DNA of 12,339 nucleotides from Piscirickettsiaceae bacterium (GTDB lineage: Bacteria; Pseudomonadota; Gammaproteobacteria; Methylococcales; Cycloclasticaceae): the NCBI GenBank assembly GCA_002401365.1, contig NVSW01000070.1, positions 1 through 12,339 of the forward strand, read 5' to 3'. Shown piece after piece: positions 7,084 to 12,339 of the stretch. Below the pieces are notes generated by a model. That model made no database searches and was not told the origin of the DNA. It saw only the letters and a list, made by a program, of their open reading frames with translations. Each line of letters opens with the position of its first letter. Position 1 is the stretch's first letter. The position numbers and the translations under genes were made by a program.

Positions 7084-7092
7084 TGATATACT
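7084..7092 (+). promoter_or_regulatory. Extended -10 promoter for the CLC-tlpA-hemJ operon
   Basis: TGATATACT combines the extended -10 TG dinucleotide with a good -10 hexamer TATACT (7087-7092). Only 7 nt separate it from the ATG at 7100, so transcription would start at or within a base or two of the start codon. The -35 region is weak (TTTTAC-like, short spacer), which an extended -10 can compensate for. No Shine-Dalgarno precedes the ATG, consistent with a leaderless mRNA. Confidence 0.5.
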
Positions 7093-7099
7093 GCAACGA

Positions 7100-8392
7100 A
7101 TGCCGACATCAAATAAACCATCATCGTTCTTCAACCTTACCACTTGGAAAACACACCTTGTATTTTGGTTAGGCGCTATTTTTGTTGGTCTTGCTTCTGT
7201 TGCCTTGACACTGGGCAGCGAATACGTGAGCGATTTATACCGGACGCTACATCAGCAGTTTTTGCTCTATAGCTTTATTTTTACTCCCGTTTGTCTCACC
7301 TTCTTGGCTTGGCTAACCCTTACCTTTTTTCCAGGTTCTGAACGCAGCGGTGTACCACAAGTAAAAGCCGCAATGCAGTTATCACAAACCAGCACAAATA
7401 ACCCACTGCTTAGCTTTCGCATCATTGTCGGTAAGTTGTTTTTAAGCATTGCAGGCATCTTCTCAGGTGCATCTGTCGGCTTAGGCGGGCCCGCTATTCA
7501 TATTGGCGCGGCATTAATGAGCTATTTTGGCCGTTTTGCAAACTTTGCCCCATTATATTTAGAAAAAGGCCTCATTCTTGCGGGTAGCTCCGCCGGGTTT
7601 GCTGCTATTTTCAGTGCACCTCTGGCGGGTATCGTATTTGCTATTGAGGAGATGGGACGCTCTTTGGAAGAAAAGACCAGTGGATTAATTTTAACGGCTG
7701 TTATATTTGCCGGTGCAACTGCACTAATCATTTTGGGCCAATACGTTTATTTCACTAATCATGCTTTGTCTTTCCCTTGGGGGAAAGCATGGCTAATTAT
7801 TCCTATTTGTGGCGTTGTTACTGGGTTCATGGGCGGCTTATTCAGCCTAATATTGTTAAAGGGTGGTAGCGTTTTAAGCTCAATCCCCCATTCATCGCCT
7901 CTTAAAATTGCTTTTATTTGCGGCTTTATCATCGCCATTGTCAATTATTTTACCGACGGCGCAAGCGCAGGAACAGGTTATTTAGAGACCAAAACATACC
8001 TGCTTAATGCTGAAGCCATGCCCGCCGAATACCCCTTTATGCGGATGCTCTCAACCATTGCGACATTCTTTGTTGGCATACCCGCTGGGATTTTTGTTCC
8101 GTCACTATCTATTGGTGCTGGCTTGGGTGCCAATTTAGCTGAGTGGGTACCTATAGCACCACTATCAGTAGTCATCTTATTGGGCATGACGGGTTACTTT
8201 GCAGGCATGTTACAAGCACCATTAACCGCTTTTGTTATAATCATGGAAATGACCAACTCTCATGAGTTATTATTGCCGATGATGGCAACGGCATTTATAG
8301 CAAATGGCACCTCAAAGCTTATATGTCCGCAATCATTATACGCGGGCTTAACTGAAACTTACCTTACAATTAATAACGATGCTAAAAAATAA
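7100..8392 (+). CDS. CLC-family chloride channel/transporter lacking the gating glutamate
   Basis: Integral inner-membrane protein of the CLC family, moving chloride or similar anions. The 430 aa contain the full CLC core with no C-terminal CBS domains. Anion-site segments are recognisable: SGVPQ (83-87, first Ser motif), GxxxGP region G127-L-G-G-P131, the PLAGIVFAIEEM helix (174-185), GIFVPSLSIGAGLG (330-343) and SLYAGL with Tyr414 near the end. In E. coli ClcA the second segment reads GREGP, with gating Glu148; here that position is Gly129 and Arg147 is Leu128. The inner proton Glu (ClcA E203) appears kept as E184. Loss of the gating residue suggests altered or absent Cl-/H+ coupling. The start is fixed by ATG 7100, as the next Met is residue 92. 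The 3' end overlaps the tlpA-like gene by 14 nt. Confidence 0.93.
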   Translation: MPTSNKPSSFFNLTTWKTHLVFWLGAIFVGLASVALTLGSEYVSDLYRTLHQQFLLYSFIFTPVCLTFLAWLTLTFFPGSERSGVPQVKAAMQLSQTSTNNPLLSFRIIVGKLFLSIAGIFSGASVGLGGPAIHIGAALMSYFGRFANFAPLYLEKGLILAGSSAGFAAIFSAPLAGIVFAIEEMGRSLEEKTSGLILTAVIFAGATALIILGQYVYFTNHALSFPWGKAWLIIPICGVVTGFMGGLFSLILLKGGSVLSSIPHSSPLKIAFICGFIIAIVNYFTDGASAGTGYLETKTYLLNAEAMPAEYPFMRMLSTIATFFVGIPAGIFVPSLSIGAGLGANLAEWVPIAPLSVVILLGMTGYFAGMLQAPLTAFVIIMEMTNSHELLLPMMATAFIANGTSKLICPQSLYAGLTETYLTINNDAKK

Positions 8393-8885
8393 AAAACCTA
8401 TCCTCATTGTATTTTTGTTATTTATGGCAAGTGGTGCATGGGTGTTTTTCGGTGGTGGCATCGTTAATCATGCACCAGACATAACATTCAGCACCATTAC
8501 AGGTGAAAAAATATCCCTAAAAACCCTCCGCGGCAAGCCAACATTAGTTACTTTTTGGGCTACTGATTGCCCTGGTTGCATTAAGGAAATACCTCATCTA
8601 AAAGCACTGCATCGTGATTACAAGGATCAAGGTGTTAACATTATTGCGGTGGCAATGTACTACGACCGACCCGATAACGTCATCGCCATGACAAAAGAAA
8701 AACAGCTTCCCTATAAGGTCGCCCTTGACCCAATGGCAGGCGCATCAAAAGCATTTGGCAATGTTCGATTAACACCAACCAGCTTCCTGATCGCACCAGA
8801 TGGTAGCATTGCCATGCAAAAACTCGGTGAATTTGACGAGGCAAAGATGCGCCAACGCCTTGATGCTTTACTAAACAACGGCTAA
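8379..8885 (+). CDS. TlpA/ResA-like membrane-anchored thioredoxin
   Basis: Thiol-disulfide oxidoreductase tethered to the periplasmic face of the inner membrane. The 168 aa begin with a basic stretch and a hydrophobic anchor (about 8-25), followed by the TlpA/AhpC-TSA fold. The redox pair is C64-P-G-C67 in FWATDCPGC, with Asp in place of the usual Trp before the first Cys. The cis-proline is P133 in LTPTSF. The added strand/helix GVNIIAVAMYYDRPDNVIAM (about 86-104) is typical of TlpA/ResA. It starts inside the last 14 nt of the CLC gene and its TAA shares a base with the hemJ ATG (TAATG), so all three are probably one transcript with coupled translation. Its partner is unknown; the hemJ linkage hints at haem or cytochrome thiols (inference). 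Confidence 0.9.
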   Translation: MLKNKKPILIVFLLFMASGAWVFFGGGIVNHAPDITFSTITGEKISLKTLRGKPTLVTFWATDCPGCIKEIPHLKALHRDYKDQGVNIIAVAMYYDRPDNVIAMTKEKQLPYKVALDPMAGASKAFGNVRLTPTSFLIAPDGSIAMQKLGEFDEAKMRQRLDALLNNG

Positions 8886-9307
8886 TGTGGCTTAAAGCAC
8901 TACATTTAATTTTTATGGTCACCTGGTTTGCCGGCTTGTTTTATTTGCCACGTTTATTTGTATATCATGCAATGAGCGATGATAAAACTAGCCAGGAACG
9001 ATTCAAAGTGATGGAACGAAAACTCTATTTTGGCATTATGACACCTGGCTTGATTTTTACCGTTGGCTTCGGAATATGGATGTTAACAGACTACGCATGG
9101 GCTGCATTTGGTCAGTCTGGCTGGTTACATGCAAAATTATTATTGATTGCCTTATTGTGCATCTACCACGTTTACTGCGGCAAATGGCTGATGGACTTCA
9201 AGCATGATAGAAACACCCATAGCCACGTGTATTTTCGCTGGATGAATGAAGTGCCGGTGCTTTTTCTAGTATTAATTATTATTTTGGCAACGGTTAAACC
9301 TTTCTAG
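8885..9307 (+). CDS. hemJ: Protoporphyrinogen IX oxidase HemJ
   Basis: Membrane enzyme that oxidises protoporphyrinogen IX to protoporphyrin IX, the penultimate step of haem b synthesis; it replaces HemG/HemY in many proteobacteria. The 140 aa have four likely membrane helices (about 2-22, 50-69, 82-100 and 121-138). Family residues are visible: H7 in KALHLIFMVTWFAG, R23 and H28 in YLPRLFVYHA, K84 in WLHAKLLL, and the C-terminal RWMNEVPV (118-125). Length matches HemJ/UPF0093. Translation starts at the overlapping TAATG of the upstream tlpA-like gene. Pseudomonas also keeps hemJ close to argC, as I recall. Confidence 0.93.
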   Translation: MWLKALHLIFMVTWFAGLFYLPRLFVYHAMSDDKTSQERFKVMERKLYFGIMTPGLIFTVGFGIWMLTDYAWAAFGQSGWLHAKLLLIALLCIYHVYCGKWLMDFKHDRNTHSHVYFRWMNEVPVLFLVLIIILATVKPF

Positions 9308-9318
9308 CAACAAACTTG

Positions 9319-9324
9319 TATAAT
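9319..9324 (+). promoter_or_regulatory. Candidate -10 of a yggX promoter
   Basis: A perfect TATAAT sits in the 49-nt gap between hemJ and yggX, with a start expected near 9331. It lies inside the palindrome TTGTAT-A-ATACAA (9317-9329). The -35 region overlaps the end of hemJ and is weak, so yggX may also be reached by readthrough. Confidence 0.4.
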
Positions 9325-9356
9325 ACAATTTTACATTTTCAATCCTTAAGAGAATC

Positions 9357-9653
9357 ATGACTACTACCGTCCAATGCGTTGTACTTAAAACAGAATCCGA
9401 AGCCCTAGAAAGCGCACCGCATCCAGGCGAATTAGGTGAGCGAATTCTAGCTAATGTGTCTAAAGAGGGTTGGGCTAAATGGCTAGAGCGCCTATCCATG
9501 ATCATTAACGAAAACAGCCTAAGTACTGCGGACGTTGAAAGCATTCAAGTTATTGAAATGCATATGAAAGGCTTTTTCTTTGGCGAAGGTGAAATGGGGC
9601 AAGTTCCGGCAGGCTTTCATGACGCTTCTGCAGCACCGTCTAAAGGTAAATAG
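9357..9653 (+). CDS. yggX: YggX, Fe(2+)-trafficking / oxidative-damage protection protein
   Basis: Small cytoplasmic protein that protects Fe-S enzymes from oxidants and is proposed to handle ferrous iron. The 98 aa align along their length with E. coli YggX (91 aa, from memory): conserved Cys7, the PGELGERI segment (23-30), SKEGWAKWLERLSMIINE (35-52) and the C-terminal MKGFFFGEGE (69-78), after which a short Gly/Ala/Ser-rich tail differs. AAGAGA (9348-9353) precedes the ATG with short spacing. Many gammaproteobacteria place yggX beside mutY; here it follows hemJ, in keeping with the iron/haem theme. Its 3' end faces the ATP-grasp gene with 9 nt between stops and no visible terminator. Confidence 0.93.
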   Translation: MTTTVQCVVLKTESEALESAPHPGELGERILANVSKEGWAKWLERLSMIINENSLSTADVESIQVIEMHMKGFFFGEGEMGQVPAGFHDASAAPSKGK

Positions 9654-9662
9654 CACCGCACG

Positions 9663-10901
9663 CTAACGACTAAACACTTTTATCGTCGGCATAATCACTA
9701 TTTTCAAGCAGGTATGCGCTGTTCTAAGCGCTTCTTCTACTAAATCCGCTGTCGGCGCCTTAGCAAAAATAAAACCTAGGTAACTTGACCCTTCAGGCAA
9801 CGGAAACAAATCATACCCATCTCGTACGCTTATTCCAATTTCTGTAATATGCGGCACTTTTTTTGCCTGACTAATGCCTTCAACTCGGCGCAAGATCCCT
9901 TGTGATGGAATAGGGATCATTAACACACCCACACTATTTTCCATTGTCGGAATATCTAGCGGTTTACCTAACGATTGCAGGAGCACCAATTCTTCAAGAC
10001 CTATATTCAAACCAAACTTCAACATATCGGCACAATCGCCACCAATGGTTCGCGACGCTATTTCTATAATGTATACCTCGTTATCCCGCAGCCGTAACTC
10101 GGCATGAATAGGCCCTTCTCTCAAACCATAAGCTTCGCAAGCCTCTTCCACTCGGTGATGAACCAGTAATTGCTCCATTTCAGGCAACCTTGTCGGCGTT
10201 ACATAATAGGTCTCCTCAAAGTACGGGCCCTCCATTGGATCGGGCTTATCAAAAATCGTTAACTGCCTTAGCTTTCCTTTGTGCAGTAGCCCTTCAAACG
10301 CCACTTCGTTACCTGAAATATACTCTTCAAGTAAAACGTGCTCGCGCTCAAACGGGGTTGATATATGCGCCACGATTGTTTTAACCCGATCCACCGCATC
10401 CAACAGTTCTTGATCGTTATTCACCCGAATAACGCCCTTACTGCCGGACATTGAAAGTGGTTTGACGACCACAGGATATGCTAGGTCTATTATTTGTGAA
10501 GGAATTGATTGCGTGACATCCACTACTCGAAAAGCAGGGGTAACAATATTTTTTGATTGTAGACGCTGCCTGGCCAAATCTTTCCTGCGTGTTAATTCAG
10601 CCGAGTCCGGTGCGTTGGACGACAACCCTAGTGCCTGAGCAATAACGGACGCTAATCGCACACCCCCGTCATCTGTCGAAATAACTGCTTGGAATTGATG
10701 TTGTTTATTAGCCTCTAGTGCAACTACTAGGCTCAATTCATCATCGGAAAAATCTACTTGAATGCCGTCTGAAACAGCACTAACCAATGAATATTGACTT
10801 TGAGAAGCAATAACAAGGTTAATACCTAAATGGTTTGCCGCCTCTACATAGGCGTGAATTCTGTAACTATTATGCGGCGCTACCAGTAAAACGCTACGCA
10901 T
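9663..10901 (-). CDS. ATP-grasp ligase of unknown substrate (L-amino-acid-ligase-like)
   Basis: Predicted cytoplasmic enzyme that activates a carboxylate as acyl-phosphate and joins it to an amine or similar nucleophile. In the 412 aa, an N-terminal Rossmann-like half (1-100) precedes the ATP-grasp domain: YPVVVKPLSMSGSKGV (142-157, with Lys147 and the Gly/Ser-rich ATP loop), the adenine-contact stretch LLEEYISGNE (190-199), and metal ligands in GPIHAELR (E268) and YIIEIASRTIGG (E280, R284). The C-terminal about 90 residues resemble the extra domain of the L-amino-acid ligase/carnosine-synthase group. The precise substrate cannot be read from sequence. It starts 9 nt after the A-type carrier-like gene with only a weak Shine-Dalgarno, so the two are likely one transcript. 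Biotin carboxylase or purine enzymes of this fold are less likely, as their motifs are absent. Confidence 0.85.
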   Translation of the reverse strand: MRSVLLVAPHNSYRIHAYVEAANHLGINLVIASQSQYSLVSAVSDGIQVDFSDDELSLVVALEANKQHQFQAVISTDDGGVRLASVIAQALGLSSNAPDSAELTRRKDLARQRLQSKNIVTPAFRVVDVTQSIPSQIIDLAYPVVVKPLSMSGSKGVIRVNNDQELLDAVDRVKTIVAHISTPFEREHVLLEEYISGNEVAFEGLLHKGKLRQLTIFDKPDPMEGPYFEETYYVTPTRLPEMEQLLVHHRVEEACEAYGLREGPIHAELRLRDNEVYIIEIASRTIGGDCADMLKFGLNIGLEELVLLQSLGKPLDIPTMENSVGVLMIPIPSQGILRRVEGISQAKKVPHITEIGISVRDGYDLFPLPEGSSYLGFIFAKAPTADLVEEALRTAHTCLKIVIMPTIKVFSR

Positions 10902-10910
10902 AAAAATTAG

Positions 10911-11303
10911 TTAGGAACCGCAACCACCGCTTGATGAGCCGCAAGTACCACAACCACCTGAACCGCCGGTTGCCGCAAATACATTATTGAAAACAAAACT
11001 CGCCTCACCCATGCCTTTGTCTACAAAATCAATTTCAACACCGCGCATATAATTTAACGCCACTGTATCCACATAAACTTTGTAATCACCCGAGTCCAAC
11101 ACGCTGTCATAGGGCGTTACTTCATCAGAAAACGTCATCCCGTATGACATACCGCCACAGCCGCCGCCTGATACAAAAATACGGATGGCATCCATTTCGT
11201 CACCCACATCTTCGAATAGCTCTTTAAGCTTTTCAGCCGCCGCTTCGCTGATGTTGATATCCGACGTTGATAGTGCAGTATTAAATGATTGTGCTGTACC
11301 CAT
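10911..11303 (-). CDS. IscA/HesB-family A-type carrier with Cys/Gly-rich tail
   Basis: Fe-S cluster carrier-like protein, probably cytoplasmic. Residues about 14-110 form the HesB/IscA fold, with C49 in SGGGCGGMSYGM at the first ligand position. Instead of the usual terminal CGCG, the protein ends in a Gly/Ser-rich tail with C118-G-T-C121 and C128, so the ligand spacing is C-x2-C-x6-C. Whether it binds a normal cluster is uncertain. I place the start at ATG 11303, giving 130 aa, because GGAG (11313-11310) sits 6 nt upstream; a TTG at 11315 would make the Shine-Dalgarno part of the coding region and is unlikely. It is distinct from the erpA at 4356-4703 and is followed after 9 nt by the ATP-grasp gene. 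It is divergent from the Fur-controlled porin. Confidence 0.88.
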   Translation of the reverse strand: MGTAQSFNTALSTSDINISEAAAEKLKELFEDVGDEMDAIRIFVSGGGCGGMSYGMTFSDEVTPYDSVLDSGDYKVYVDTVALNYMRGVEIDFVDKGMGEASFVFNNVFAATGGSGGCGTCGSSSGGCGS

Positions 11304-11309
11304 GGTGTT

Positions 11310-11313
11310 CTCC
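11310..11313 (-). promoter_or_regulatory. Ribosome binding site deciding the A-type carrier start
   Basis: GGAG on the minus strand, six bases before ATG 11303. It overlaps codon 2 of the longer TTG-initiated reading, and so supports the shorter 130-aa product. Confidence 0.75.
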
Positions 11314-11334
11314 AAAAAATTACTTACAGCTTAT

Positions 11335-11340
11335 ATTATA
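11335..11340 (-). promoter_or_regulatory. Candidate -10 for the A-type carrier/ATP-grasp operon
   Basis: A perfect TATAAT on the minus strand, 31 bases before the start codon. No good -35 is present at 16-18 bp; that stretch is a T-run (11351-11357 as A's on the plus strand). It is the only strong -10 match I see on this side of the divergent gap. Confidence 0.45.
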
Positions 11341-11391
11341 CGAGCAAACCAAAAAAATAGCCTTTATTAGCACAAATTATTTAATTTCTTA

Positions 11392-11420
11392 TTGCTAATG
11401 AGAATGATTCGCATTATTAT
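11392..11420 (+). promoter_or_regulatory. Porin promoter with Fur box in the spacer
   Basis: TTGCTA (11392-11397), a 17-bp spacer and TATTAT (11415-11420) form a sigma70-type promoter with a start near 11427. The spacer is occupied by AATGAGAATGATTCGCATT (11397-11415). Its 7-1-7 core TGAGAAT-G-ATTCGCA matches the Fur consensus TGATAAT-n-ATTATCA with a single break in its internal symmetry. Fur-Fe(II) binding here would block RNA polymerase, so the porin should be expressed when iron is scarce. The box is also about 60 bp upstream of the divergent -10 and could affect that operon. Confidence 0.75.
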
Positions 11421-11457
11421 TAGCTCCGGCATTAACAACACTATAGGAAAAACAGAC

Positions 11458-12339
11458 ATGAAACCAGCCATTTTTACTAAGCCGGCTAGCTTAGCTATTC
11501 TCCTCAGCGCATTTATCGCCCCACAGGTGTCAGCGCTTACCTTAGAAGATATCGCAAAAAGACTTGACGCACTTGAAACGCAAAACCAGCAACTACTAAA
11601 AGAGAATGCCAGTTTAAGGCAATCTATAGCAATATCAAATCAAAAATCAGACGCCGCTGTTGCAGCCTCTGAAGCGATTGCAGACAGCGCAAGTGGTATT
11701 AAAAAACTCGCCAACTGGGCAGATAAAACAGCGCTAGGCGGTTACGGAGAGCTCCATTACAACAACCTATCTGGCAAAGGTGGCGCTAGCGATAAAGATG
11801 AAGTTGATTTTCACCGTTTTGTATTGTTTTTTGGCCATGAATTTAACGACAACATTCGTTTTTTCTCAGAGCTAGAACTAGAACACAGCATTTCTGGCGA
11901 CGGAAAAAATGGCGAAGTTGAATTAGAACAAGCCTTCATAGATTTCGACCTAAATGAGAACCACACTGCGCGCGCAGGTTTATTCTTATTGCCTGTAGGC
12001 ATTATCAATGAAACGCACGAACCACCCACTTTTTACGGTACAGAACGTAACCCTATAGAAAAGAACATTGTCCCCGCTACTTGGTGGGCAGCTGGTGCCG
12101 GTGCACACGGTCAGTTAGGTGCTGGGTTTAGTTATGATGCTTATGTTCACTCTGGCCTGGCTGTTCCAAGCAGCTTTAAAATCCGCAGTGGTCGTCAAAA
12201 AGTAAGCAAAGCCAAAGCAAATGACCTTGCTGCCACAGGGCGTTTAAAATACACCGGCATCCCAGGTCTCGAATTAGCTATTTCTGCTCAGTACCAACAA
12301 AATATGGGACAAGGTTTAGTAGCTGGCCTTGATGATGGC
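11458..12339 (+). CDS. Outer-membrane porin, N-terminal part (runs off right edge)
   Basis: The frame is open from ATG 11458 to the window end, 294 codons without a stop, so the gene is partial at its 3' end. Residues 1-26 are a signal peptide with cleavage likely after VSA (26). Residues about 28-65 are a Leu/Gln-rich coiled-coil segment (IAKRLDALETQNQQLL), as in trimeric porins. From about residue 91 alternating aromatic/polar strands begin (GGYGELHYNN, FRFVLFF-like stretches, RFFSELELEH), typical of a beta-barrel. It resembles the phosphate-selective porin O/P-like group in layout, but the family is not certain and the substrate unknown. AGGA (11445-11448) lies 9 nt upstream of the ATG. 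The Fur box in its promoter points to an iron-responsive role, perhaps uptake of an iron source. Confidence 0.85.
   Translation, partial: MKPAIFTKPASLAILLSAFIAPQVSALTLEDIAKRLDALETQNQQLLKENASLRQSIAISNQKSDAAVAASEAIADSASGIKKLANWADKTALGGYGELHYNNLSGKGGASDKDEVDFHRFVLFFGHEFNDNIRFFSELELEHSISGDGKNGEVELEQAFIDFDLNENHTARAGLFLLPVGIINETHEPPTFYGTERNPIEKNIVPATWWAAGAGAHGQLGAGFSYDAYVHSGLAVPSSFKIRSGRQKVSKAKANDLAATGRLKYTGIPGLELAISAQYQQNMGQGLVAGLDDG

Noticed and set aside
9317..9329. Palindrome TTGTAT-A-ATACAA upstream of yggX as a repressor operator
   Set aside because: It largely consists of the -10 hexamer and its A/T flanks; short A/T palindromes at -10 elements are expected by chance and no regulator consensus fits.
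11304..11315. Longer TTG-initiated start for the A-type carrier
   Set aside because: It would place the GGAG Shine-Dalgarno inside the coding sequence; ATG 11303 has ideal spacing.
11811..12029. 72-codon minus-strand open frame inside the porin
   Set aside because: Antisense to a continuous porin frame with signal peptide; no supporting features.

Overview
The window is a stretch of chromosome from a gammaproteobacterium. The evidence is the rRNA leader (boxB-boxA-boxC), the gene order tyrS / M23 peptidase / anmK / erpA / bactofilin / argC with hemJ nearby (an order I recall from Pseudomonas and relatives), a YggX protein and a classical Fur box. The moderately AT-rich composition and protein style suggest a marine Thiotrichales/Methylococcales-like lineage such as Cycloclasticus or Methylophaga. 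That narrower placement is inference, not something the sequence proves.

Layout, left to right. Positions 1-395 carry the promoter and leader of an rRNA operon read leftward. The last 9 bases are the 5' end of mature 16S rRNA, so the rRNA genes lie just outside the window. Two good sigma70 promoters (P1, P2), several perfect stem-loops and a boxB/boxA/boxC antitermination element fill the region. Next, tyrS (minus) reads toward this operon. A plus-strand pair follows: a membrane-anchored LysM/M23 murein endopeptidase and anmK (anhydroMurNAc kinase), linking wall cutting and wall recycling. Converging on them is a minus-strand cluster argC - DUF6776 membrane coiled-coil protein - bactofilin - erpA.

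Divergent from argC is a tight plus-strand operon of three overlapping or abutting genes: a CLC-family chloride transporter that lacks the usual gating glutamate, a TlpA-like membrane-anchored thioredoxin, and hemJ (protoporphyrinogen oxidase of haem synthesis). yggX (Fe/oxidative-damage protein) follows from its own likely promoter. On the minus strand a second A-type Fe-S carrier-like protein with an unusual Gly/Cys tail is followed 9 nt later by an ATP-grasp ligase of unknown substrate. The window ends inside a plus-strand outer-membrane porin gene whose promoter spacer is occupied by a Fur box.

Iron, haem and Fe-S handling (erpA, hemJ, yggX, second A-type carrier, Fur-controlled porin) recur across the right two-thirds, and cell-wall functions (M23, AnmK, bactofilin) across the left-centre. 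Most genes are ordinary core genes. The points that merit a second look are the CLC variant and its probably leaderless start, the A-type carrier/ATP-grasp pair, and the Fur-box promoter. I see no mobile elements, CRISPR arrays, tRNAs or broken genes.
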